From positions 1 through 64,000 of the forward strand of contig SYLG01000042.1 of the NCBI GenBank assembly GCA_005808665.1: a stretch of DNA of 64,000 nucleotides, written 5' to 3'. Source of the stretch: Planctomycetia bacterium. GTDB lineage: Bacteria; Planctomycetota; Planctomycetia; Gemmatales; Gemmataceae. Shown here piece by piece: positions 8,280-16,729 of this stretch. Below the pieces are notes generated by a model, which was not told the origin of the DNA, made no database searches, and saw only the letters and a list, made by a program, of their open reading frames with translations. Positions within the stretch are counted from its first letter, which is position 1. Every line of letters begins with the position of its first letter. The translations under genes were made by a program, and so were the position numbers.

Positions 8280-8939
8280 ATGGAATTATTGAATCAGGGA
8301 CTGTTCATGTTCCGCCAGCTTGCGAGCCGGGATGGCCTCAATGGCTTGCTGGAGAGCTTTGGCCCATGGTTTCCGGCCCTGATCTTTTTGATCATTTTTT
8401 GTGAAACGGGTTTGGTGGCCATGCCCTTTTTGCCTGGGGATTCGTTGTTATTTGCCTTGGGGGCGATTTGCGCGTTCGAGGGCACGGCCCTTAACATTGG
8501 GAAACTGGTTCCGTTGCTTATTTTTGCGGCAATACTCGGAGATGGGGTTAACTATCACCTTGGCAGATGGTTTGGACCTGCGGTTTTTCGGGCCCAAGAA
8601 TCGTGGTGGCTCAATCCAAAGCATCTGGTCAATGCCCAAGCTTTTTATGAAAAACATGGCGGGAAAACCGTCATAATGGCCCGTTTCGTTCCAATCATTC
8701 GCACCTTTGCCCCGTTTGTTGCTGGCATTGGATCGATGCACTATACCCGGTTTTTGGCGTTTAATGTCATTGGGGCGGTTGCATGGGTCAGCCTTTGTAT
8801 GGGTGGCGGATATGTACTGGGCAGCCAACTCTCGGACAAACATTTCGAGCTGATGCTCGTTGGCATTGTCTTTGTTTCGGTGTTACCTTTGGTTTACGAG
8901 TGGTGGAGCCATAGGCGGACTCCGAAAACCGCCTCCTGA
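8280..8939 (+). CDS. DedA family membrane protein
   Basis: A 219-residue integral membrane protein of the DedA (SNARE-associated/VTT) superfamily, members of which are implicated in undecaprenyl phosphate or phospholipid translocation and envelope homeostasis. Signature segments are FCETGLVAMPFLPGDSLLFALG, the glycine-rich membrane re-entrant stretch, FYEKHGGKTVIMARFVPIIRTFAPFVAGIGSM, and a C-terminal helix. The conserved Arg in ARFVPIIR is present. The frame is open from a TTG at 8274, but AAAGGCGGAG nine bases before the ATG at 8280 favours the latter. The stop is followed by a 125-base gap before the next gene. Confidence 0.92.
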   Translation: MELLNQGLFMFRQLASRDGLNGLLESFGPWFPALIFLIIFCETGLVAMPFLPGDSLLFALGAICAFEGTALNIGKLVPLLIFAAILGDGVNYHLGRWFGPAVFRAQESWWLNPKHLVNAQAFYEKHGGKTVIMARFVPIIRTFAPFVAGIGSMHYTRFLAFNVIGAVAWVSLCMGGGYVLGSQLSDKHFELMLVGIVFVSVLPLVYEWWSHRRTPKTAS

Positions 8940-9064
8940 TAGCCTGGCATACGGGGAATTGGTCCCTTTGCGAAAGAAGTGGGGTCGGAAAAGCGGAATT
9001 CCCCCCAAAAGCCCCATGTCATCCTAGAATCTCTCCATCCACAGTATTTGGGGAGGTTGACACC

Positions 9065-10555
9065 ATGCCTTGGGTTGTCCTTTTTGTAGTTGTTTTGGTT
9101 ATCCTTTTTGGTGCTTTTCTGGCAACCCTTATTCTGAGAACCTCTTGTGGCATTTTTGGTGAGGAGCAGCCCTCCTACAAACGCGCTTTTTTGATGATCA
9201 TTTTGATAACTGTTCCCGTGGTCCTTTGCTTTGAGATCATTGGGTATGGTGCGGCACGGGCCATGCACGAATCCCTGAAACTGGCTCCCGGATTCTCCTT
9301 CATTAACTGGATCCGGTTGCCTCTTGGCATTCAGTGGCAAGCTTTGGGCACTCTTCCCTTGCTCAAATGGGTTCCGGTGGTAATTTCGCTTTGCGTGGCA
9401 GGCATTATGATGGTGGCCTGGATTCAATGCACCTTCCGCAAAGGAATCATGATTGTTTTTGTGCAATGGATATTCAACGGGGTAGCCTTGGCGATTCTTG
9501 GCAATGTCGGTTATTTTGCCCTTGGGACCTTTGACCGGATGGTTGGCCTTCCTCCCGATGTGAAAGAGTACCTGACGGGTCAACATGCGGTTGCCCAGGA
9601 CCCCAAAGCAAAAACGGATCCCAAAAGCCCCCCGCCCAGGGATGGAGGGAAATTCCATAACCTGAAGGCGGCACACAAAGCAACCACCGCCCCTGTGCAT
9701 TCTGATCCCAATGCACCCAAGTCCGCCCCCAGTGATCCGGCGGCCGACCACAAGTCCAATCCCCTTTCCACTTTCCTGGCAGACCACTCCAGTGATTCCC
9801 TCCGGAGTTGGGGGCATTCGATGGTGGAATTCCTCGATAGAATGCGGCATGAGGCGGATCCCCTGATCGACACCATTCGTAACCATGCCCATCCCTTAAC
9901 CCAGCATTTTCCTTCCGGGGTTAATCATTTTCTCGATAACCAGGGCGGGTGGCTGATCCTCATTGGGTTGACGGTAACCATATGTTTCTTTTGGTTAAAA
10001 CGAACGGTTGGGCGATTCCGGAAAATTACCAGGAAAAAGAAACGGAAGGCCAGTGATACCTGGAATATGGATCTTGCCTGGCATCTGGGTGAACTGGGAG
10101 ATGTGGTTCACCCCATTGACGGGGTTCAGCTCACCGTTAAGGGGATGCCCGCTCGCCTTCGGGCTGTGGTTCTTTCTCCGGGAACCAAAGAGACACAGGA
10201 TATTACAGATCGGAGTTTGGATGGCATATTGGACTTCATCCAGGAAGGGATGTCCAAAACCTTGCTTCAAGACCAGCCCCTCATTCGTATATGGGAACCC
10301 GCCTATGGCGGATCCAAAGCCTTCGCCAACCTTTGTCAAAACCTGGTAACGATACCAGGCCCCAAAGGAAAAATAACCAAATGGGTTGTGGTTGCGGGAA
10401 CCGTCGAGTTCAACGCCACCGAGAAGGTTCATGTTGGACTTGCATTTCAAACCGAAAAAGCCACAACCCTTCGCAATCTAACGGTGGATGGCCAAACCAT
10501 CAAATGGCAGGACGCCATTGGTACAACCGAGGTCATGATTTTGCAAAGGGCTTAA
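9065..10555 (+). CDS. large membrane protein of unknown function
   Basis: The 496-residue product is not recognised. It has an N-terminal membrane region with about four hydrophobic helices (residues 2-24, 36-60, about 95-118 and 120-152). A soluble low-complexity middle (about 176-245) is rich in Pro, Ala, Lys and His. Another helix lies near 296-313, followed at once by a strongly basic patch (about 314-328). A C-terminal domain of about 165 residues resembles no family I can name; it speaks of VVLSPGTKET and an acidic-hydrophobic pattern consistent with a cytosolic alpha/beta fold. The basic patch suggests that domain is cytoplasmic. GGGAGGTTGA precedes the ATG. It follows dedA in the same direction but 125 bases away, and converges on the methyltransferase gene 12 bases downstream. 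Confidence 0.75.
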   Translation: MPWVVLFVVVLVILFGAFLATLILRTSCGIFGEEQPSYKRAFLMIILITVPVVLCFEIIGYGAARAMHESLKLAPGFSFINWIRLPLGIQWQALGTLPLLKWVPVVISLCVAGIMMVAWIQCTFRKGIMIVFVQWIFNGVALAILGNVGYFALGTFDRMVGLPPDVKEYLTGQHAVAQDPKAKTDPKSPPPRDGGKFHNLKAAHKATTAPVHSDPNAPKSAPSDPAADHKSNPLSTFLADHSSDSLRSWGHSMVEFLDRMRHEADPLIDTIRNHAHPLTQHFPSGVNHFLDNQGGWLILIGLTVTICFFWLKRTVGRFRKITRKKKRKASDTWNMDLAWHLGELGDVVHPIDGVQLTVKGMPARLRAVVLSPGTKETQDITDRSLDGILDFIQEGMSKTLLQDQPLIRIWEPAYGGSKAFANLCQNLVTIPGPKGKITKWVVVAGTVEFNATEKVHVGLAFQTEKATTLRNLTVDGQTIKWQDAIGTTEVMILQRA

Positions 10556-10567
10556 CCCCCGGTCCAT

Positions 10568-11362
10568 TCAAGCTGCCACGGCCTGCTTCATGGCAACCGG
10601 TTTTTCGACCCGGATTACAAAAGCCTGGTTGGCATAGGTTTCCCGCCACTCTACCGCCGGGAACCCGGCATCCATGAGAACACCTCGTAGCGCTTCAATT
10701 TGCAGATAATGAAAACGCCCTTTGCGAGCTTCGACCTTTAACCAGGTGCCTACCTTTTGCATTTCCCAAATGTTGGCAAGCAATCGGGCGGGTCGGCGCC
10801 AGCGCTTGAGAGGCCAGATGGATTTCCAGAAAATGGACCAAAAATTGGGTTCGGGGACATTGATTGAAAAGACCAGCCTTCCTCCCGGTCGAAGGACCCG
10901 GATGATTTCCCGGAAAACCTCTTTGAATGCCGTATCCGTGTATTCACCAGTCAGGGGATCCTGGGACTCGGCATAGGAAAGCGACAACCCGGCAATCACC
11001 CCATCAAAGGAATTGTCCTCAAACTGGGGCAAACCAAAGCTCAGGTCACCCTGTTGGAATGTGATCCGTTCGGGTTGGTCTCCAATTCCGAGTTTGTCAC
11101 GGAGTCTGGTAATGGCCTCGACATTTGCCGCCGCACAATCCATGGCAACAATCGATCCTACCCTACCTTTGCTGGCCCGGTACAAACCTCCGGTCAACTG
11201 CCCCCCCCCACAGCCAATATCAAGCCATTTTTCACCGACCTCGGGGTGGGCCCAACAAATTGTGTCTTCCAACAACTCCTGATAAGGGCGGGCCTGATGT
11301 TGGTCCCAAAAAGCCCGGGCACTTTCGTCCCTATGCCACAGATTTTCAGCTATCCTGGTCAT
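10568..11362 (-). CDS. class I SAM-dependent methyltransferase
   Basis: The 264-residue protein has the Rossmann-type methyltransferase core: motif I WLDIGCGGGQLTGGLY (about 47-62), motif II AMDCAAANVEAI, FQQGDLSFGLP, DNSFDGVIAGLSLSYAES and the post-motif RVLRPGGRLVFSINVPEPNFW. It belongs to the Methyltransf_11/25 type; the substrate is unknown. An AGGA box lies about seven bases before the ATG. It begins nine bases after the stop of the E2-like acyltransferase gene, so the two are probably co-transcribed. A shared small-molecule or lipid substrate is possible. Confidence 0.88.
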   Translation of the reverse strand: MTRIAENLWHRDESARAFWDQHQARPYQELLEDTICWAHPEVGEKWLDIGCGGGQLTGGLYRASKGRVGSIVAMDCAAANVEAITRLRDKLGIGDQPERITFQQGDLSFGLPQFEDNSFDGVIAGLSLSYAESQDPLTGEYTDTAFKEVFREIIRVLRPGGRLVFSINVPEPNFWSIFWKSIWPLKRWRRPARLLANIWEMQKVGTWLKVEARKGRFHYLQIEALRGVLMDAGFPAVEWRETYANQAFVIRVEKPVAMKQAVAA

Positions 11363-11371
11363 GGTAGAATC

Positions 11372-12205
11372 CTACTTGGGTTGATTTGCCTGTTTGGGAG
11401 GAACATCCTTCCCAGCCAATGGGGTCATCCCACCAAAGTCCAACTCTGCAATTTCTTTACGAATCGTTGTTAAAAGATGTTCTTCGATTCTTGCCAGGGC
11501 CCGGGCGATTTGGGCACCATCACAAACCCGGTGATCGTAAACAATCCGCACCCGGACGGTTCCTTCCGGGCTAATGGGACCAAAATTAAGTGTTGCTGTC
11601 AGGGGCGAGATGGGATGGAGCGATTCCGCACCCAGGGCCCCGTAGGAGCTAAGGCCGAAAGTGCCAAATTTCCGTGCCCGCCATTTTCCGGACCAATCCA
11701 GGGTCAGCCACCAGAGCAATCGCCGAATCAACCGGGGGAAACGACTGATACCAAGTGCCAAACGAAAGTGGGAGAACGCTTCCACCGGGCGGGTCTTTGC
11801 TTCCAGTACTTTTTCTTCAATCTGCCACAAATCCATCTCCTCGGGACAACGGATTTTCATGAACAGAATGGCCGGGTCACCCTCCACCATGCGTTCAATG
11901 GCAAGGGAAGCCACGCTAACAGGGTGTTCAAATAAACGAGTATAGGGATAGGATAAATAGCTCGTTCTGAGTTCGGGAAACTCCACGGCGGCAAGGGCGA
12001 AGGCCCGGAGGAAAACCGTATTCCACCCAGGACGGTTGGCAAGTCCCTGGCGTTCTTTAACCAACGGACCCAGGTGCATGGTCCGCTCAACAGGTAGGGA
12101 AGGTACCCGTTTGGCAAAATGAAGCAGGTCAACAATCAGGCGCCTTGGTGCAGTTAAACGCCTTGTGATGCCTTCCGCATTTGGTTTGGTTTGGGACCAG
12201 ACCAT
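11372..12205 (-). CDS. E2-type (2-oxoacid dehydrogenase) acyltransferase domain without lipoyl domain
   Basis: The 277-residue protein resembles only the C-terminal catalytic domain of dihydrolipoamide acyltransferases and chloramphenicol acetyltransferase. The active-site motif H-R-V-C-D-G is at 225-230 in YDHRVCDGAQIA, and TATLNFGPI precedes it. The lipoyl and peripheral-subunit-binding domains of a true E2 are absent, and no E1 or E3 gene is nearby. The region between about 145 and 180 is basic with a Trp/Leu-rich stretch. The frame is open from 12274, but GGAGG six bases before the ATG at 12205 fixes that start. Homologous stand-alone domains are known in several bacteria without an assigned acceptor. 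Its neighbours are a MarR regulator upstream and a methyltransferase downstream. Confidence 0.78.
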   Translation of the reverse strand: MVWSQTKPNAEGITRRLTAPRRLIVDLLHFAKRVPSLPVERTMHLGPLVKERQGLANRPGWNTVFLRAFALAAVEFPELRTSYLSYPYTRLFEHPVSVASLAIERMVEGDPAILFMKIRCPEEMDLWQIEEKVLEAKTRPVEAFSHFRLALGISRFPRLIRRLLWWLTLDWSGKWRARKFGTFGLSSYGALGAESLHPISPLTATLNFGPISPEGTVRVRIVYDHRVCDGAQIARALARIEEHLLTTIRKEIAELDFGGMTPLAGKDVPPKQANQPK

Positions 12206-12326
12206 ATCCAACCTCCATGCCGGATTTTGACCAAATGGAATTATCCCCTTGGGAATTACCAATTGCAAGAGCATTTCAGGTCCGTAAGGTCTTTTTGGGA
12301 TATATTTTGATTACAAAAGAAACAGC

Positions 12327-12839
12327 TTATTCTTTTGGATTTTCTTCCGGGCCCCAGGCACTTTTCGGGTCTTCATGGGGTCCCCGGGCTTTTTGCAGCA
12401 ACCTCGTGAGTTCCCCGAGTTCTGTTTCATTGAGGTGACCCAACTGTTCGGTTCCGCATAAGGTTACTGGGCCCCCTAACCGGTCCAAAAGGAGCTGTCC
12501 AGCTTCCGTGAGGTTTAGCCTAACCAATCGGCGATTTTCCTTGGGCCGATTTCGGGTTATCCAGCCCCTTTCCACCAGGGGATCAATCAGCCTGGTGATG
12601 TCAGGTGCCCGGGAAACCAAACGCTTGGCTACCTCAAGGGTTGCCAATCCCAAAGAGCCACGAGCCGCCAAAAGTCGCAAGGCGTTGTATTGTTGGGCCG
12701 TTAAACCATGTTCCAAAAAAAGCTTGTCCTCCAATAGCCGTAACCGGTCATAAGTCCGCCACAGGTTCAAATAGGCTTCCTGTTGGGGGCTATCGTATTG
12801 AAGCTTTTTTCGGGCGATTTGCCCTTGCAAGTTGGTCAT
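12327..12839 (-). CDS. MarR family transcriptional regulator
   Basis: A 170-residue winged-helix regulator. The dimerisation helix (EAYLNLWRTYDRLRLLEDKL) is followed by LTAQQYNALRLL, the recognition region (LEVAKRLVSRAPDITRLIDPLVERGWITR) and the wing (NRRLVRLNLTEAGQLLLDRL). The ATG at 12839 overlaps the stop of the receiver-like gene by four bases (ATGA), so the two are translationally coupled. Upstream in-frame starts would lie inside that gene. MarR proteins usually repress adjacent genes; the E2-like acyltransferase starting 122 bases downstream is the obvious candidate target. Confidence 0.9.
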   Translation of the reverse strand: MTNLQGQIARKKLQYDSPQQEAYLNLWRTYDRLRLLEDKLFLEHGLTAQQYNALRLLAARGSLGLATLEVAKRLVSRAPDITRLIDPLVERGWITRNRPKENRRLVRLNLTEAGQLLLDRLGGPVTLCGTEQLGHLNETELGELTRLLQKARGPHEDPKSAWGPEENPKE

Positions 12840-13192
12840 GAGCAACAACCCTGTCCCAACCAACCAAACAAGTCCAGGGGCAATCGCTCGACAAATTGGC
12901 TGCGCGCAAGTACCGGGGAAAGTCCCCATTCCCGGGCCAACCGCAAACTTTGGGCATCGACATGACTGCCATATCCAACCAGACGCACCCCTTGGGGAAG
13001 CAACCTTTTCGCTACCTCCTCCAAATGCCCGGCCGCGACCTGTAAATCAACAAGCACCAACCTCACATTCGCTTCACCCAAAAGGGCCTCGGAGGTTTTC
13101 ACCTGTTTGGCAGCAAAGCCTGACTTTGCCGCAACTCCATGAATGCGGCTAAAAAAGAGGAGGTCATCGGTCCAGGCAAATACGGTAGTCAT
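12836..13192 (-). CDS. small receiver-like protein of unknown function
   Basis: The 118-residue protein alternates strands and helices like a CheY-type receiver: TTVFAWTDDLLFFSRIHGVA, then VRLVLVDLQV where the phospho-accepting Asp would lie, then VRLVGYGSHVDAQSLRLARE and SPVLARSQFVERLP. However, only one of the N-terminal acid pair is convincing and the conserved Lys of strand 5 is not obvious. It may be a non-phosphorylated receiver-like fold. Its stop overlaps the start of the MarR gene. The frame is open from 13228; the ATG at 13192 gives the natural start. Confidence 0.7.
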   Translation of the reverse strand: MTTVFAWTDDLLFFSRIHGVAAKSGFAAKQVKTSEALLGEANVRLVLVDLQVAAGHLEEVAKRLLPQGVRLVGYGSHVDAQSLRLAREWGLSPVLARSQFVERLPLDLFGWLGQGCCS

Positions 13193-13287
13193 AAAGGAAG
13201 TTTTGATCCTTGTTGGTAGGGGACCCATCTGAACCCCAAAGGTATTGTAGGGCCACCTTTGGGATCGGATCGGGAAAGGTAGACCGG

Positions 13288-13304
13288 ATCCGGCTTAGCC
13301 GGAT
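13288..13304. other. perfect palindrome over a stop codon
   Basis: ATCCGGC (13288-13294) and GCCGGAT (13298-13304) are perfect inverted repeats. They flank the three bases that form the stop codon of the small membrane protein gene (TAA on the minus strand). No T run follows on the minus strand, so it is not a standard intrinsic terminator; it could still be a pause or RNA-stability hairpin. Confidence 0.5.
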
Positions 13305-13654
13305 TTCTCCCTTTTGTTTGGAATCAATGGGCGTAAAAGAGCCATCACACAGGGAGGAATGGTTAAACAAAAGAACCAGGTTCCAGCCAAGCCCATGATC
13401 CCAAAAAAGAAACCAGCCGTACATCCAAGCCCTACTCCAGCACACAAACGGTTTTCAAAAACCGTTCCGATTAAACCCAAAATCATGCCTAAATGCAAAA
13501 CCAATGAAAGAATCACATACAGGGGAACCGCTTCCTCCACCTTGGGATGGACGATCCAGTCGAAAAAATGATGGACAAGAAATGGTCCCCAAACAAAGAC
13601 TCCGGCCATGGCCCAAAGGCGTATCAACCAGGTGAGGATCATGGGAAAAGTCAT
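13295..13654 (-). CDS. small four-helix membrane protein
   Basis: A 119-residue hydrophobic protein with about four membrane helices and no recognised family: ILTWLIRLWAMAGVFVWGPFLV, VPLYVILSLVLHLGMILGLIG, GVGLGCTAGFFFGIMGLAG and FCLTIPPCVMALLRPLIP. It ends in a basic tail. It lies 100 bases upstream of the receiver-like/MarR pair in the same direction and may belong to that transcription unit. The function is unknown. Confidence 0.65.
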   Translation of the reverse strand: MTFPMILTWLIRLWAMAGVFVWGPFLVHHFFDWIVHPKVEEAVPLYVILSLVLHLGMILGLIGTVFENRLCAGVGLGCTAGFFFGIMGLAGTWFFCLTIPPCVMALLRPLIPNKREKSG

Positions 13655-13952
13655 TGTTTCAAGCCTATCGCAGGGACAATTGGCAAACAGAACCTCCCAA
13701 AAGGAGAATGATTTTCATAAGCAAAGTCGATGTTGCCAAGGTTATTGGAATGGCTGGCCACCTTCCAGGAATAATCGACGCAGATGGGGTCATCCCTAAA
13801 GGACCCTCGTTTGGTCCGCAAGGGGAAACAGAAGGTCCCGTTCGCAAAGACAGTCAGATTGCGGACCGGGCAAAAAAGGAAAGTTCAAAAAAGTTGGGGG
13901 GATCAACTTTTTGGATAAAGTTAATCCAAATTGGAATGGTGGGTGGTTTTCC
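13655..13952. other. gene-poor gap
   Basis: About 300 bases between two minus-strand genes. A plus-strand frame starts at 13710 with AAAAGGAG just before its ATG, but it runs into the 3' end of the DUF1080 gene in antisense and its composition is not convincing. I see no RNA gene or terminator. Confidence 0.4.
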
Positions 13953-14588
13953 CTATTTGGCTCCGCCCAGCTCTTCAATGAAGATGTCCTTGAAACGGAC
14001 CACAGCCTTGCAATTGCCGTGAATCTGAAGCCCAAGGATGCCCTCGAGCGGAATCTTTTCATCCATTTCGGTGTAATCCACGGTAAGGGTGCCATTTAGC
14101 CAAAGCTGAATACGCTTGCCAGTGCAGCGGATTTTGTAATCGTTCCAATCCTCTTTTTTGACAATTTTTGGCAAATCCTCTTTTTTTGGACCAGCAAGGA
14201 CTTTGTTGCGGCGGCTTTCATCGTAGAGGGCCCCATCAAATCCATGCCCAAGGTCAGCCTGATAGCCTATCATTTCATGGTGGTTGGGGATGCGGACCGA
14301 ACGAATCTGGACCCCGCCATTGATAAACCCTTCTGTTCCGGTGAGCTTATATTTGAGACGAAGCTCAAAATCGCGATAGGTTTTTTTCGAACATAGAAAC
14401 TCATTGCGGGGAACCGTTTTTTCAAGCGATCCACCGATTATGGCTCCCTCCTCAATCCGCCAGGTTTTCTGGGTATCCCCTTCCCAACCGTTGAATGTTT
14501 TACCATCAAACAGGGAGACAGGATCTCCAGCGTAGGTAGCAACTCCAAGCGACAATACCGCAAAACTGAGTCCCAATTGGCGAAACAT
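13953..14588 (-). CDS. secreted DUF1080 (3-keto-disaccharide hydrolase-like) protein
   Basis: The 211-residue product has an N-terminal signal peptide (FRQLGLSFAVLSLGVATYAG). A concanavalin-like DUF1080 domain follows: SLFDGKTFNGWEG, TWRIEEGAIIGGSLE, DFELRLKYKL, NGGVQIRS, WNDYKIRCTGKRIQLWLNG and GILGLQIHG. Some members hydrolyse 3-keto glycosides or disaccharides; most planctomycete copies are uncharacterised and are thought to act on polysaccharides outside the cytoplasm. The ATG at 14588 has GGAG nine bases upstream. The gene follows the prolyl oligopeptidase gene immediately and is probably co-transcribed with it. Confidence 0.9.
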   Translation of the reverse strand: MFRQLGLSFAVLSLGVATYAGDPVSLFDGKTFNGWEGDTQKTWRIEEGAIIGGSLEKTVPRNEFLCSKKTYRDFELRLKYKLTGTEGFINGGVQIRSVRIPNHHEMIGYQADLGHGFDGALYDESRRNKVLAGPKKEDLPKIVKKEDWNDYKIRCTGKRIQLWLNGTLTVDYTEMDEKIPLEGILGLQIHGNCKAVVRFKDIFIEELGGAK

Positions 14589-14593
14589 TTCTT

Positions 14594-16729
14594 CTATTCT
14601 CCCATTTTGAGGACCTTCCAAAGGAAGGCATATTCATCGGCAACTTCTTCAATCAGTTTGGTGGTAGGCTTCCCCGCTCCGTGACCGGCTCGGGTTTCAA
14701 TGCGGGCCAGGATCGGAGTATCCCCATTATTGCAATATTGAAGCTGGGCGGAAAATTTGAAGCTGTGCCCGGGAACCACCCGGTCATCCGTGTCTGCGGT
14801 AATAACCATCGTCGGTGGGTATTTGGTACCCGGTTTCAGGTTGTGATAAGGGCTGTATTTAATCAGGGAAGCGAAATCCTCCGCTTTGTCCGGGCTGCCA
14901 TAATCGTCCACCCAGTACCTGCCTGCGGTGAATTTGTGAAAACGGAGCATATCCATTACCCCTACATGAGGCAAACAGGCACCAAAAAGTTCCGGCCTTT
15001 GGGCCATACAGGCTCCCACCAAAAGGCCTCCATTGCTTCCACCCCGGATGGCGAGCTTGGGCGTGGAGGTATATTTTTCAGCGATCAGATATTCCGCGGC
15101 CGAGATAAAATCATCAAACACATTTTGCTTGCGATCTTTGGTGCCCGCCTTGTGCCAAGCTTTTCCGTATTCACCACCACCACGAAGGTTGGCCACGGCA
15201 TACACCCCACCCATGTCGATCCAGGTGGCAATGGGAATACTGAAGGCGGGTGTCATGGGAATGTTGAACCCACCATACCCATAAAGCAGTGTAGGGTTGC
15301 TCCCATCGAGTTTGATCCCTTTTTTTGCGGTGATGAACATGGGGATTTTCGTGCCATCTTTGGAGGGGTAAAATATCTGCTTTGTCTCATAAAGGGTGGG
15401 ATCAAACTTCACCTTGGCTTGCCGCAAAAGCTTGCTTTCTCCGGTTTTTATATCGTAGCGGTAAATGGTTGCCGGAGTGGCATAGCCCGAGAAACTGTAG
15501 AAGGTTTCTGATTGCGAAGGTTTTCCATCAAATCCCGATCCCGTCCCGATGCCCGGAAAGACCACCTCACGGACAAACTTTCCGGTTGGATCGAAGAGTT
15601 TAACCTGGGTTTTCGCATCTTTCAGGTAGCTGGCAACCAGATGGCCACCCACCAAACCCACTCCCCGAAGAGCTTCTTTGGCTTCCGGGATAATTTCTTT
15701 CCAGTTGTCCCTGGCTGGCAAGTTCATGTCGATGGCGATGAGCCGCCCGTTGGGGGCTTTCAGGTCGGTTTTTATCAAAAGAATGTTGCCGATCGATTCA
15801 ACAAGGGTGTATTCGTTTTCAAAATTGTCAACCACCTCCACAGGGTCACTGGCAATGGGTTTGGCCAAATCCTTGACATAAAGACGGTTGCGGGCATCGG
15901 TTCCGGTCCGGGCGTTGAAAACGAGCCATTTGCCATCGTCCGTGACACTCCCATAAAAACTCCAGGTGGGATGGTCGGGGCGTTGGTAGACGATGACATC
16001 GTCGGCTTGTTTGGTACCCAGTTTGTGGAACATCAACTTCTGATTGAGGTTTAGGCTTTGGAATTGGGCACCTTTTTTCGGTTCATCAAACCGGCTGTAA
16101 AAGAACCCTTTGCCATCTTTGGTCCATGCCAAACCAGAAAACTTGACCCATTTCAGTTCGTCCGGGAGATCCTTACCCGTGGCGACTTCCTTCACCCGCC
16201 AAGTGGTCCAATCGGAACCAGCTTCGCTCACCGCATAAGCTGCCAATGTGCCATCGTCACTGAAGGAGACCGATCCCAAAGCAACGGTGCCATCCTTTGA
16301 CCAAGTGTTGGGATCCATGAGGACGGTAGCCGGGCCATCCAGGGTTTCCTGGCTGTAGAAAACCGATTGGTTTTGCAACCCATCATTCTTGAAAAAGAAA
16401 TAGCGATCCCCATGTTTGGTTGGCACGCCGATTTTTTCATAGTTCCAAAGCGCAGTGAGCTTTTTTTGAAGGACGGCCCGCTTGGGAATGGCCTTGAGGT
16501 AGGCGGCGGTTAAACCCGATTGGGCGTCCACCCAGGACCGAACATCGGGATTATCCCTTACATCGTCTTCAAGCCACCGGTAAGGGTCGGCAACGGTGGT
16601 TCCGTGGAGGTTTTCCACCAAATCGGTTCGTTTGGTTGCGGGATAAACAAGTGTGGAATCGGCCAACCCAACGGACATTCCCAAACCTTCAAGGATCACC
16701 GCTGCCATTACAGTCCTTACCTTCATCAT
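14594..16729 (-). CDS. secreted prolyl oligopeptidase (family S9A)
   Basis: A 711-residue serine peptidase with a signal peptide. The N-terminal segment DPYRWLEDD is typical of the family, a seven-bladed propeller fills the middle, and the C-terminal alpha/beta hydrolase domain carries Ser565 in GGSNGGLLVG. The Asp of DTDDRVVPGHSFK and the His of RAGHGAGKPT complete the triad. It cleaves short peptides after proline, here probably in the periplasm. GGGAGG precedes the first of two adjacent ATGs. A secreted S9A enzyme next to a DUF1080 hydrolase fits scavenging of peptides and sugars. Confidence 0.95.
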   Translation of the reverse strand: MMKVRTVMAAVILEGLGMSVGLADSTLVYPATKRTDLVENLHGTTVADPYRWLEDDVRDNPDVRSWVDAQSGLTAAYLKAIPKRAVLQKKLTALWNYEKIGVPTKHGDRYFFFKNDGLQNQSVFYSQETLDGPATVLMDPNTWSKDGTVALGSVSFSDDGTLAAYAVSEAGSDWTTWRVKEVATGKDLPDELKWVKFSGLAWTKDGKGFFYSRFDEPKKGAQFQSLNLNQKLMFHKLGTKQADDVIVYQRPDHPTWSFYGSVTDDGKWLVFNARTGTDARNRLYVKDLAKPIASDPVEVVDNFENEYTLVESIGNILLIKTDLKAPNGRLIAIDMNLPARDNWKEIIPEAKEALRGVGLVGGHLVASYLKDAKTQVKLFDPTGKFVREVVFPGIGTGSGFDGKPSQSETFYSFSGYATPATIYRYDIKTGESKLLRQAKVKFDPTLYETKQIFYPSKDGTKIPMFITAKKGIKLDGSNPTLLYGYGGFNIPMTPAFSIPIATWIDMGGVYAVANLRGGGEYGKAWHKAGTKDRKQNVFDDFISAAEYLIAEKYTSTPKLAIRGGSNGGLLVGACMAQRPELFGACLPHVGVMDMLRFHKFTAGRYWVDDYGSPDKAEDFASLIKYSPYHNLKPGTKYPPTMVITADTDDRVVPGHSFKFSAQLQYCNNGDTPILARIETRAGHGAGKPTTKLIEEVADEYAFLWKVLKMGE

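Noticed and set aside
8894-9892. 332-codon minus-strand frame over the unknown membrane protein
   Set aside because: Composition is low-complexity His/Gly/Asn and no ribosome binding site or domain is visible; the plus-strand frame has membrane helices and a good start.
13288-13304. Palindrome as an intrinsic terminator of the small membrane gene
   Set aside because: No T run follows on the coding strand, so it is listed only as a palindrome.
13710-14022. Possible 104-residue plus-strand protein with AAAAGGAG before its ATG
   Set aside because: A quarter of it runs antisense through the DUF1080 gene, the spacing to the ATG is too short and the translation has no clear fold.
14681-16054. Long plus-strand frames antisense to the prolyl oligopeptidase
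   Set aside because: The minus-strand gene is complete with a catalytic triad; the opposite frames show no recognisable family.
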